Assembly (NCBI GenBank): GCA_014898415.1
Contig: RCTD01000038.1
Span: forward strand, 124,001-188,000
DNA from: Stromatinia cepivora
Taxonomy: Eukaryota; Ascomycota; Leotiomycetes; Helotiales; Sclerotiniaceae
DNA: 64,000 nucleotides
Reading direction: 5' to 3'
The notes beneath the pieces are model-generated. The model did no database searches. It was not told where the DNA came from and worked only from the letters and a program-made list of their open reading frames with translations. The translations under genes were made by a program, and so were the position numbers. Shown in pieces: positions 49,576 to 61,800 of this stretch (position 1 is its first letter; every line of letters starts with the position of its first letter).

Positions 49576-51125
49576 TTATTCATTATCATCATCATCAATA
49601 GGTTCCACAATCAAGTTTGCACTCTTGCCAACTCTTTCCCCAATTGTTCCTCCTTCTCCAACTTCATATACCACTCTCGGTATACTTTGAACTAATCTGA
49701 AATCATATTGATGTTCATATCCTTCCGGCTTTTGCCTACTGTATTCCTTGCCATCTTGAAGTAAATCATGACATTCTACGAATGCATAAAGTTCTTCAAT
49801 TTTTGAATTAGCTTCGAAACGTCGGGTAATTCTAGCACCTTCTGGCATTCTTAATGCGACTCGAACGATATCGGTTCCAGGCTCAGGTTCTGGTTTAATG
49901 GTTTGTACTCTCCATTGTTTCCAATGTTTTCGATTTTCTGCCAATTTAGCAGCAGCTTCTTCCTCATCCTTCTCTCTCTTCTCTTCTGCTGCTGCAGCAG
50001 CTTCAGCTTCCCTTCTCTGTCTAGCACGTTCTCTATCTTGTGCTAAAGATTGCTCATAAGCAGAATCTTGCTCTTCTCTTAATGTACGCTCGAAATTTTG
50101 TGCTGAACGTTGAGCACGAACTGCAGCTAATTTTTCGGAATGTTGTCCTATTGCACTTTGTAATTTTGCAACAAATGCCCCAGGTGATTCTTGTCCGGAT
50201 ATTCTGGCAATAACTGACATTGATGTAGCTCCCTGATCAGGTGTATGAGTAATTAAGGCTGTAAATGGAAACTTGGTACATCGTAAAGCGGAAGAGACTT
50301 GATATGCTTCTGAATCTCGGACATCTCCTACCCAGAATATTATGTTGTTGGTTTTATCCCCAAGGAATGTGGTGACTTCTTCGGAGAGTAGGGTCTGACG
50401 AACGAAATCAGATGTATCATCATGTTCTGGAGACATTAAATGAACAATGAGGAATTTTAGATCTTTCTTTGCAAGGTCCAAAGCCTGTGCATAACCTCCA
50501 TCAAAAAATGGTAAGTTATTTGGTCCATATTCTTCCTCAAATTCGCGCCTTGTACGTGTTGCTGTATCTCTCGGTTTAAGTGATCTCCTTCCCATTGTAT
50601 TTGATGCGCTGGTAGGTCTAAACCTTGGTAGGAAAGGGAATAGAAATGCGAAAGCTCTATATCCCATAGAGAAAACTTTGTAAAGTACACTGAATGGTGC
50701 GAATAGTATAGCGAAAATGAGGTTTGGTCGTCGAATTATTTGATCTTCTGGTTGAGGAACAATTCTTGGAGCCGAGTCAACATTTCGCGCTCTCGATCGA
50801 TTTGAGGATTCATTAAGGAGACTATATTGAAGGTTTTCTTGTCTTGAAGCTCGAGGAGGTGGAACATTTTGAGCTGCTAGAGCTGCTGCCGTTAAAGAAT
50901 CATCTTCCCCATCAAAGAACTTTGCGATTGCTATCTATTAAAAATTAATATGAGTACAGACAAATTGATAGGAAGGACTCAAATTCTTACCTCAACACTC
51001 CATTGTGATCTCCGTAGTAAAGGTATAGCTTGATCAACTTCTTGACCAGTTACTGCAAGTAATTGTTGTAAGGCTGCCTGCTGTGATTCGGACAGCTGGC
51101 TTGTATCGGTATCTAGAGTAGCCAT
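49576..51125 (-). CDS. UBX-domain protein of the Ubx2/FAF2 (UBXD8) type
   Basis: ER/lipid-droplet membrane adaptor that recruits the AAA ATPase Cdc48/p97 in ER-associated degradation. Exons 51125-50991 and 50934-49576 join in frame to 497 residues. Order of parts: an N-terminal UBA-like three-helix segment (SQLSESQQAALQQLLAVTG, then the WSVEIAIAKFFD end across the intron, about residues 8-55), a disordered linker, a hydrophobic hairpin (NLIFAILFAPFSVLYKVF and GYRAFAFLFPFLP), a thioredoxin-like UAS domain (about 160-300), a charged coiled coil rich in Arg/Glu/Ala (300-375), and a C-terminal UBX domain (about 390-490) starting VRVALRMPEGARITRRF. The Cdc48-binding loop reads SIPR instead of the common FPR. 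It diverges from PAN3. The family assignment rests on this domain order. Confidence 0.92.
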
Positions 51126-51896
51126 CGTTTGATTGTTTGTTGTAGTATTGTCCAAAAGACAGGTAGTCCTTGATTTAAATTTGCATAGTAAGTAGAAATA
51201 TCATTGAGAGTGTGGTCAGATATGATATGAGTGAATCTTTTTACAATTCAAAGTAACATTGTAATATCAAGCCACATCATCGGTTTCGGATAAATAATAA
51301 ATCCGTTAATTCTGAGTTAAAGCCACTAAGGCTGAAGGAACAATCTGGATCCATAACTTTCTCCATGATCCATGATTTGTTAACTTCTTTATCGGATCGC
51401 ATAAACATAACTTTCAACTTCCCTCCACCCCGCGTCATTCTATTACTACCTATATATTTGCTATCTTTCATCCTCAGCCTCAACACGAATAACAATCTAG
51501 ACTTTCGTTGAGTGTGCTAGGGTATCACTTTAATTTTGATCTGCACATTCATTGACAATATTTCTTTGTATAATTCTTCATATTGAAATCATTCCTGTTG
51601 TACCTTCATATAAGGAACCATCTTCGTGTTATTGGATTTTAGGAAATGTCCGCCAGATTCAAGTGAGCAAAAAAGAACATTTATCACCCACCCCCTTCAT
51701 TTTGACCCCTTCATGAATTACTTCGGTTAAGGATTTTGGCAAGGCACCGGAAGACACTTGAAAATCTGTTGCATCATTGAATTGAACTGAGCTAATATGA
51801 TTGATTTCCTATTATTAGGCTTCCTAAAGTGTCATTGGGGTCCGGCAGATAGTTGTATCTATCTCGAAACAAGAACCTAGAATATAATATTGAACA
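51126..51896. promoter_or_regulatory. Divergent promoter between UBX gene and PAN3
   Basis: 771 bp between two housekeeping start codons. No TATA box stands out. Short open frames in it are not supported. Confidence 0.4.
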
Positions 51897-54800
51897 ATGG
51901 CGGCTACAAGATTTAATCAACCTGAACTTCGCAGACCGACTAGTTCTCCGAGACCGAAAGGACGTGGTATGTGTTAGGCGCATTCTTCATTGGATTTATT
52001 TAGGAAAGGAAAATGGATATTGACGAGGTTGTGCTAGAAAACGCAAAGGATACACTATGTCGAAATGTCCTGATATATGGTCACTGTCGTTATGAAGATC
52101 AAGGTTGTGCTTTTAATCATGATCCTAACAAGGGACTTGGAGGAGTGGTTGATCAGTAAGTCGATTCCAATTTCTTCATATCTAAAATAGAATATGGCTC
52201 TCTTCGATTTCGATTTCGATTTCGCCGGGTATTCGGAACCTCAAACGGACCTCGACTTGGATATTTCTTACTTTTTCGGACTCTCGAAATAAAACTTCAA
52301 TGGTATTGGAATTCGAGGGCATTGGACCTTACTTTGATCAAGCAGACCGTGGAATAATATTCAAGTGCTCGACACTATGCGCTCCGACGACGTATCTTGA
52401 CAGTTTTTGTTCGGGGCTAAAGGAAAAAACTCTCCAAAGCTGTTGAGTCGTCAATTCAGTATTGGGCCGCGCCTGTTTCGGAATTCATATCTGACATTGC
52501 AATTGATCAATCTCTTGTTTTAATTGTTCAAAATTGCCTTGACATCTGGCTTTGGAGTCATGGACATTGATTCTGGCCACTTTTCCAGTCTCGTGGATGG
52601 CTCCTACTATACCTGGATTGTTATGGAGGTGTTACCTGCCTATCCTGTCTTTACTATGGTTCTAATTACACCTTCTGGCTCTTACCCACCCATGTACTTC
52701 TTGAGTTTCAATGCGCAACAATCTCTTGTACAATCAACAACAACGAATTAGTGCAGGGATGGACGTATTCAAGAAACTTGGCAGCATTACGGCTCAAGGA
52801 TTTGGCTCGACTACGCTTGAAGATGACGAAGACGACCATCAAGATGAACAATCTTCACGACAGCAAGACGATCAAAAGGAGCATCCAGATGTCGAGGATC
52901 AACTGGCTCAATCTAGTCCCGTAAAAAAATCTCGCAAAAGGAAACGAAGATCTGGACAAAAGGGTTCGGGTTCGGGTTCAATTGTTACTCCATCACGTTT
53001 TGAGAGTGAAACAAGATTCTCAGTATTAGATCCATCCCAACGATTACCCAATTCATCCGAGCTAGACACTACAGCACGAAAGAAAGAGGAGCTAAGAAAA
53101 ATCAGTCAATCACAGCCACAAAGTACTGCTGCAACGGGACGTTCTCTTATTTCACATGGTGGGAACGCAATGGTTGAAAGTAATGTTGGAATCTCTGAGA
53201 TTTATAGGGAAAATGGTCAAGCAGATGTGACTCCTAAAACTGCTGCGGAAACAGGGTCTGGCGAAACCACGAAGTCTTTTAGGGCAAATGAGTCTCCATC
53301 GCTTTCTGCCAAGGTTCCAGGGATGACTAGTACTGCAATGGGCTCACCACACTCGATTTTACGGCCCCCCTATACCCAAGAATCAAAGGACACATTGGAA
53401 CCACTTGATTTGGACTTATCGAATGCCGAAATTGAAACAGACACTACTGCGGATCCTACCGTAGAGCAGTCCAACGCTGCGAATCATGTGAATATTCCAC
53501 ATCATTCCAACGTTCCAACTACCCCCATCGTCTCAGCCCCTTTGAATGTCCCTATTGTTCTCAATGTACCAGCTGATCCTAATGTTTCACCTCCTTCCAA
53601 TATTCCACCTGGTGCAATTAAACCGCCATCCAAGAATGATACATTAACCAAGCGACCAGTATTCAAAACTTCAACTACCGAAGCTCCTTCATTTGCTGAA
53701 AATGGCAGACCTGAAGGCGATATTGATACCCCAAATCAGCAACTCGGTCGAAATCCGAAATCGAAAGAGAAGCCACAACTACACTCTTCACTGTTTAAAA
53801 CTGACTCTGACAATGACAGACCCAAAAAAGCTTTGAATGTAGATTCACCTTCTTTCACACCAGCAGCTTTACCCGCATCCAACAAAGGAGCTTCAGTCAT
53901 TTCACAAGCTGCCAATGCGGCTCCATTTACACCTCGAGGACTTACAAGCGGAACTGCTACACCAAACGCTCAACTCGACCCAGAAATACCTCAATTTAAT
54001 CCAACTCAGAGAGATTTTACTCCACAAAACTATGATCTCTCTCAGAATGTAAGCACTAATTCGTGTATTCTCGAATACTATCTCGATGTTGTTCTTAAGT
54101 TTGTGCATTCAAGAACGGCCTGAGAGTCCCTTAAATATACTGGATTACATGCTGATTTAAGACAAGATTCCCACCAATGGTGCCACTCCCGAAGCACCGT
54201 ATGATCCTTTCTCAATGGGAGGCGTCTCTCAAGCAATTCCTACCTCTTTCCCGAACCACTATCAAGAAGACATTAGCAACTTAGCAACAGGAGTAGCAAC
54301 AGGTGGGGCATACTTTCAAGGACAACCAAGCTATAACGTTCAGCCTTTGAATTATCACTTCTATGCGCCAATAGGCCCACATACGGATAATTTGACAACT
54401 TATCAAAAATCGATTCACGACCTTTTCTTATCCGACCGGCTTCGTGAAGAACTTCAAAGAAAGTCTGAAGCTTCTCATCAAGTAATGCTAAGTAAGTATA
54501 AAAAATAAGATGATGGTTCCAGTACTAATTCAATTAGATACCCTTCCAAATATTGGTACACCACCAAACTCATACCATTCTTTGGTCGCTTTGGATACAA
54601 CTCAAAATAGGAATAACACTGTTTTCGGGTGCATAAGTTGGGTATACAAAGCGACATCAGAAAAGAACGGAAAGTATTACTGTTTACGAAGGCTGGAAGG
54701 TGAGGAAAATTTATCTGACATTTATATGAATCAACATTTACCATATTTAGGATATACTCTCGCTAATGATAAAGCCATTCGTGCTGTCAAAAAATGGAAT

Positions 54801-55799
54801 GAAGTCAATAGTGCTGGTGTAGTATCGTTCATTGATGCTTTTACTACCAGGCAATTTAAGGATGGTAGTTCCTTAATAATTGTCACAAATTATCACCCAC
54901 TTTCAAAAACTCTTTTAGAGGTTCATTTCCCTACTACAAACACAAGTCGATATGGAAATCGACTAACCTCCCGGATATCTGAAGACACTCTATGGGCATA
55001 CATTGTACAGATTACAGTAGCCATCAAGGCTGTACATCAAGCTAACTTTGCTGTACGGTGCATGCATTTGAGCAAAGTTATCCTTACAGACAAAAATCGA
55101 ATACGTCTAAATGCATGTCCAATATTCGATATCCTTCATTACGAATATCGACGCGACATAAAGGAACTTCAATGTGAAGACCTGCACTTGTTCGGCGTAC
55201 TCATGTTATCTTTAGCTACAGTTAATGCATCAATTATACCTCAAACCACCTCTCAAGTCTTGAGAACCAACCTCGAAAGCCTCAGCAGATTTTACTCCGT
55301 TGAGCTTATCGACACAATAAGATGGCTTGTAACTCCGCCTTCTACTACCGAACCCAAAGATCTAGAAACCTTCATGCGAGGTATCTCTGGCCGTATGGCC
55401 ACTGCTTTCGAAAGTTCCCTCCAAGCCCGTGATGAAATAACCTCTGATCTTTATCGCGAGCTTGAAAATGGTCGACTCGTCCGCTTATTGGCCAAGTTGG
55501 GCAACATTAATGAGCGACCCGAATACGATACCAATGTTCAATGGAGTGAAGTAGGTGAACGATACATATTGAAACTTTTCAGAGATTACGTATTCCATCC
55601 GCTCGATGCAGATGGAAGACCAGTTACGGATATGGCGTGGATACTGAAGTGTTTGAATAAATTGGATGCGGGAAGTGATGAAAAGATTCAATTGACGAGT
55701 AGGGATGGAGAGAATTGTTTTATTGTCAGTTTTAAGGATATTAAGAAACAGGTTAATGCTGCCTGGGGAGATTTGCAGAAGCCAGGGAAGAGATTTTAG
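51897..55799 (+). CDS. PAN3: PAN3, regulatory subunit of the PAN2-PAN3 poly(A) deadenylase
   Basis: Cytoplasmic adaptor that brings the PAN2 nuclease to poly(A)-binding protein on mRNA. Exons 51897-51966, 52038-52155, then a third exon with two possible starts (53820 or 52752) ending at 54048, 54167-54491 and 54538-55799. With 53820 the product is 667 residues, the normal fungal PAN3 size. The CCCH zinc finger is C31-C40-C47-H51 (spacing 8-6-3). A PAM2 motif for PABP binding, LNVDSPSFTPAAL, is at about 68-80. A disordered part follows, then the pseudokinase with YYCLRRLEG, AIKAVHQANFAVRCMHLSK and KNRIRLNACPIFDIL, in place of a working catalytic loop and DFG, and the C-terminal knob (WGDLQKPGKRF). 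All junctions keep frame. The alternative start of exon 3 is described separately. Confidence 0.95.
52752..53819 (+). CDS. Optional 356-codon in-frame segment inside PAN3
   Basis: If exon 3 of PAN3 starts after the AG at 52750-52751 instead of 53818-53819, an extra 1,068 nt (exactly 356 codons) is inserted between the zinc finger and the PAM2 motif, giving 1,023 residues. The whole stretch is open and in frame at both ends. Its composition is that of a real disordered protein: HAGMDVFKKLGSITAQGF at the start, an acidic LEDDEDDHQDEQ run, a strong bipartite-like basic block KKSRKRKRRSGQKG (nuclear-signal-like), then Asn/Pro-rich NVPxxPxV repeats. A start ATG at 52711 in the same frame could also make an independent product. 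No family was recognised. The acceptor at 52751 has a weak pyrimidine tract. Whether it is an alternative exon, a fused neighbour or a retained relic is open. Confidence 0.55.
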
Positions 55800-56581
55800 G
55801 AATTAGGTTGTGATAGGTGGTGTAGGGGTGAGTGATGGAAATTGGAAATATATGGTTGTCTTTATTGACCTTGTTAAGAAGTCTTGGGAGGGGTCAATAT
55901 TGAAAGGGTATTGGTGAAAGGAGGGTATAATTTGGGAAGAAGAGAAGAGAAATGAAATAAAGTCTGATGGAGATGGAGATCAACAGGAGAGTATTCAATT
56001 AGAAAAGCATATGTAGGAGAATAATTAAGGAAATTTACTTTATTGTATGCGTTTTTCTGGTGAATATTGAATTTTGAGGGAGGGAACAGGGGGAGAACGG
56101 ATGGGTAGATATAGAAGATGGGGATGTTGAGTGCTCCATGGGTGTCGGGGTTGGTAAGTGTGCTGCATATCGATGATCTCGTGATGACACAGGCCACGTG
56201 ATTATGCGGTCCGACCTTAATTATCAGGTAAGAACGGAAGATTATAGTATGATATCAACCGGCTTCGTCGATGTAACCAAATTTGGAGCAAAACCTGCAA
56301 TCCCCTTTCCTATTTCTTAGGCAGAGCAGGCAGAACATCTAGGATTACCTGCTTCAATCAATCATTTATTACTACCCTAGTTGTGTTTGTTGTTATGAGA
56401 TTGCTTGAGTGCAAGGTATAAAATTTGGATGATAGCACCTCATGGTAAACATCAAATTCTACTCACGGATTCCTAAATTTACGTTATCTCAAGATCAATT
56501 CCTGTCCCATCGCAATTCACTCTCTGTCGCTTTTTCAATTACAAAATTGCGACCAAAGCCCAATCCAGAAATTCATTCATC
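55800..56581. other. Intergenic region PAN3 to DUF4246 gene
   Basis: 782 bp; 3' end of PAN3 and promoter of the next gene. Nothing else seen. Confidence 0.4.
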
Positions 56582-58898
56582 ATGCCAGAATATCCAGGCT
56601 TAGGCCTTTCCCTACGCTACGATCCACAGGATAACAGAGAAAATCGAAGTCACTATCCTATCGGTGCCCATGGTGGTTGCTGGGGTGCCATCTCCAAGTT
56701 AATTTTAGTTCGAGAACTTGCCATGATAAGCATCATGGATCGACTCACGGATAAGGAAGAATGGCATAAGAAAGTCTTTGATGAAGAAATTGTATCCAAG
56801 TGGCGTGAAGAAGCTCTGGCCATTCCAGATGAACAATTTTGGAACATAGCAATCCGTGATAAGCACCAATTTTGGGACAGAGAGGGCAGGGTCAAATTAT
56901 CTGATGATAATATGTTCGGCAAAGGATTGACAGGTATCATGAATGCGAGTAGCTTTGATTGTGTAAGCAGCCCTCGATATGTTAACCTCTGAAACTGAAA
57001 CTAATTTGGTGTCGAAAAGTGTATTAAAGAACTTCAAAGCAAGGCAAAACACTATGAGCAGACAGGTATCATCCCAACACTCGACGCCTGCGCCTCTATT
57101 GCGAAATCAGACAATCTGGTCTCCAAGGATCTTCACAACTCTTTGCGCAAAGCTTTTGATACGCTCAAGAGTGACCAATCTTCATCGCTCGATTGGCATC
57201 CCAACTCAAATGACATGGTTCAAGATCTAGTACATCCTTCAATGTATCCATTAGTTTATGGAAGTAGTAGGGTTTTGAAGGACGAAGTCGTTGGAGTTAA
57301 TGATGCCATTGAGAAATGGGTAGGAAAAGGTGACCTAATCCCATTTGGAGGGGTAAAGTACGAGCGAAAAGGGAGTGCTATTCTTTCATTCACTGGAGAC
57401 AAACAACAGTATTGGTCAGAAACGTATCAATGGCTTCCTGCAAATGTCGCTTTCCAAGAAGATGGTACGGTCAAATTTACCAGCTACATCAACAACATTC
57501 ATCCAACAAAATACCCTGAAATCTATCGGACGATTGAAAAATTGATCGAGACTGCGCTTCCGTTATGGGATCAATGTCTTACTGTTGCCGTAAACTACGA
57601 AGAAAAGGATGGAGCTGGAAGAGTCGAGCCTCGGTTTCCTTATCCAGAAAATCCAGAGTAAAATCTCACTTCCCAATTCTTGAGATGAGGCTTTTAATTC
57701 TAACATGATTACAGTGACGAGAACGGTAAAAATTGGATTCCTTCGGGCCCTAGAGCAGCTGCACACGTGGAAGAAAATCCGGCGATGGCAGTAGATGGCC
57801 AAAATGAGAATGACCATGACCATGACAATGGTGATGATGAGGTCAATATAAACATTGAAAACACTGACAGTGGAGAAGAAAAAGAAGATGCCGAGGAAAA
57901 ATGGAGGTTGTTACGCAAACCCGTTATTCCAGAGCCTTCTTTCAAAGATGTAAATTATTCAAGAGAACCGGAGAAGTGTCTTTCAAAGAAATTCGAAAAA
58001 TCCGGTCTGCAAGTCATTATCAAGATGGCTTCTATTGAGCTCACACCAGAGAAACCTGAATTTCCAATGGGTGGTTGGCATGTAAGAGAGACCCTATCAT
58101 ATTAATAAAGAATTTGGTACTAATATGTTTCAAGATCGAAGGACAAATGAATGAACACATTTGTGGCACAGCGCTTTACTACCTTGACAGTGAGAACATA
58201 ACTTCGAGCGATCTCTCATTCCGTATGCAGACAATGGAAGACCTCTACGATGATTTCGAAGTCGGACAAAATTCATTTGATTGGCTAGAGCAGGTTTATG
58301 GAACAAATCTCGGACTGCAAGAGTCTCCATGTCTTCAAAATTATGGTAGCGTTGAAACACGTGAAGGAAGATTGCTTGCTTTTCCCAATGTCTTGTGAGT
58401 ACTTGAAAGATTTGGCATTCTAAAGGATGAATACTGACACATACGTACAAAAGTCAACATAAAGTTTCTTCCTTCCGCTTAAAAGATCCAACAAAACCAG
58501 GTCATCGACGCTTCATTGCACTATGGCTTGTAGACCCAACCGTACGCATCATCTCCACAGCCAATGTACCACCACAACAAATGGATTGGTGGTTAGACTC
58601 CGTCTTTGGTGATAACCCCGAATCCCGCAGCAAAACCATGGCAAAGCTTCCCGGTGAGCTAGCAACGCTTTTGGATGAAAATGGTACCAACATGAATAAT
58701 TCAGCGAAGGATATGAAATTATCACCAGAATTGATGGAAATGGTGCGAGAGCACTTTAATATCGATTCGAATCCATTACCTATGGGAATGGAAGAGGCTA
58801 AGGAGCATCGACTTGATCTGATGAAAGAGCGTAGTGCGTTTGTCAGAAATGCTGGAGAGGAATGGCAGTCGAATGGTTATAATTTCTGTGAACATTGA
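56582..58898 (+). CDS. DUF4246 family protein, likely 2-oxoglutarate/Fe(II) oxygenase-like
   Basis: Exons 56582-56962, 57020-57657, 57715-58081, 58135-58394 and 58454-58898 join in frame to 696 residues, typical of the fungal DUF4246 family, whose biochemical role is not established. The N-terminus has a short helical part after MPEYPGLGLSLRYDP. The conserved core includes WLPANVAFQEDGTVKFTSYI and NNIHPTKYPEIYRTIEKL. The C-terminal half has GGWHIEGQMNEHICGTALYY (W-H-x-E-G, formed by the third intron), then RLLAFPNVFQHKVSSF (fourth intron inside) and GHRRFIALWLVDPT. This H-x-E ... H ... R order is the metal and 2-oxoglutarate binding pattern of cupin-fold dioxygenases, so an oxygenase activity is inferred. 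An acidic Asp/Glu/Asn linker (DHDHDNGDDEVN) sits in exon 3. Single copy; no operon-like context. Confidence 0.9.
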
Positions 58899-61800
58899 GC
58901 GGTCTTCGGAGTTTGAATGTTCATCCTGGGGAGGAAACGGTCTTTTGCAAGTGGTTCTGTTCTCTGGTTGCATTCTAAATTTCCTGGTTCAGAACGGTGG
59001 AGATGGGGAGTATGAAGTGGGCGGAGAGTATAAACGGGGTTGAGTAACTTTGATTTTTTTCACTAGTGGTATAATTCTCCTTCTTGGTGTTGTGGAGGAT
59101 CGGCTGGTTGTGGAAATCGTTCCACCATCCCAAACTTCCTAACATCATCATTTTCATTTAGGAGAGTATACTAGGTAGTCTATTCAATCACAAAATTCAC
59201 ATGCACAAAATTTACACGCGCAAAAGATTCTTGTGGCGGGAATTGGACCTAGCGTGTTAAAGATGCTTGTTTGCCAAAGAATTCATCGCAGGCCCAAACC
59301 ATGCAGCGGTCCCTAGATAAGTATGCCTCCATCCGAGGGTTTTGTAATTCTTTAAATGGTTTTATAGTTGGAAACCGCCCCACCATTTTGGAGAAGAAAT
59401 ATTTATAATGGCTTCTGTGTTGATGTAGTGGTTTGGTTTTGTCACTCTTGAAGGGAGTATAGGGTTAAGTATCGGGTTATGGTGTGATGTGGTGTTGGTG
59501 TGGTGTGATGTTGATGAGGTTTATTGGTTGATGATAGTTAACGAAAATATCTCCTTGACAACACTCGGGAAGATCTGCATATCAGTGCGTGTGCATAATA
59601 GCAGGCTCATATCTATAATTCTCTTCTCTTCCGCAAATCCCGACATTGATCACTTAAATGAGAATCAAGCTGCAGGAAACTCGAGGGTGGATCGCCGTTT
59701 TATTTTCGTATATATACTGAGTTATAGGCATATTTCTTTGTGATTATGTGAAGGGAAATCTAGAGTCTCTGTTAAACGGAATATTTTTGTATACCTATCT
59801 ATCGGTAGATAGTTATTATACTTGGATATCGATGGTGAATGTATTGGTGTATGATAATACTCTAGATATACACCAACTACATAGGTGTAGTCAATTATTA
59901 TTATCCAAACCACTTATCGCCAAACGTTAATCTGTCTGCTCAACTAAGCTTATAAATTTCTTTAATCATATTTCCGGGGTATTGAAGTAAATAGCAATGC
60001 GTTTTATATGAGATTTTCCCCTCGGTGATTGGATAAGTGTGTTTGAATCACAGGCATAATACCATCCATCAAATGGATTATGTGTGCAGTAAAGGTCGAA
60101 TAGAAGCCCAATGAAGGTTTTATACACCTCGCCTGGCTAGAGATAAGAGAGTTAGTGCAAGAGAAAAGTTGAGTAATGTTAGAAATTATTGCGGTAATCA
60201 TACTTCAAACTACTTGACCACTCAACACACTCTGAGCAATAATTTTTGCAGAATAACAGACGATGATATGTCCATTTTTCCTCGTGTTATATAATCAGCC
60301 ATTTTTCACCTCCCTCCTCTTTCTTTCATTCTTTCTTTCCCTCTATTCAAAAATGAAGAAGCAGAACAAGGAGTTCAGGTGTGTGGAGAGAGGGTCTGGG
60401 TGGTAGTACTTGACTCACTTGTATTGTGAGTTGATATATGTGAATTTGAGTATTTGAGTTTTGAGTGGTGGTCATTAGGAAATTCGACAGAGGAGGACGT
60501 TTTGTGGTGATATGATTATTCCCTCTGAAATATAAATGAGAGTAATAAATGATTGATAGCAACAAAAAGTATTTAAAAGTATCTACTCTAAAGTCTCTCT
60601 TGAAGAAAAATAGATTCTGGAGAGAATATACATGTAACCACACAAGCTATCCCACCCCACCGTAGAACAAAAAGTTTGCTTCGAAGCTCACACCTTAAAA
60701 TAGAGTATTGTGCCGCCGTATTCCCCTCTTTGATTTAAAAGAAGATTGATGGTATAAGGGCTTATATAGTTATTAACGTAAACGAAGGAGCGGAAAGATA
60801 GTATAGTTCCATTTTGAAATATGTTTAGTATAATTATAATGATTGGTGTTTAGATTATATCTAATTGGTACTTAATTCGGTAAATCTATGATCTTTCAAA
60901 ACACTGTTTTATAAATCCAATAGTTTATCTAGTAATCTTTTGTAGAAGAGATATATTAATCCGGTTGAGTTCTGGACAAAATAGCGACGCTCTATTAACT
61001 CCTTCTTACAATGGCCGTGCCATAGAATAAAGTTGTATATCCAGCTGCGTATTACCAGTGTTCAATCTGATCCTGGTTTAGGAGGAAACGAGTTATTAAT
61101 GGGAAAATTTGAATCGATAGTCGAAAGTAGAGAGTGAAGTGAGAGTAATATAAGAATCTATAGATGATGACAATAAGTGTGTGACTACAAAACCGATCAA
61201 TAAACGAGAAAATTAGTATTATTGATAATGCGAGCCGAAACTAACGACAAGCAACAACGAGATCATAGACGTCAAGTTCCAACATTCACTCACAACGACG
61301 GTGAAAATTGAAGTGTAATAAATAAGAAATCGTAGAATTCTAAACAGCTCAAGTATGGAATTGTGGGCTTAGAGAGTCCCTTTACCTCAATCATCGATTG
61401 GTTTCCTAACCCGAATTAACTTTTATGGATAAATTAATTGAAAGGAGAAAAATGTCTTCAATTTATATCCAGAGAATCGAAATATACGACTACGAGAATG
61501 ACAAAAATGGAAACTTGAGCGGGGGAACTTGATTCCTGAATATATTGTAGTACTAACTAGCTTTGGATTTGGAGAGTAGCGAATAAGTTCCTGAACTGGG
61601 GGAGATATGAGAAGAAACTACCAATAATGATAATTACCGTGTTGTAGGCATATTCAATAATTAGTCTACGAGAAAAAGGATCCTTCAATTTCCTTGATCA
61701 CAAACTCATTCACCTCTTCCTCAACTCGGCATATAAAACTATTCTTTCGATCTTATTTTCTTTTTCTATCATCTGCGAATGCTGTGACTTAGTGCCTCAC

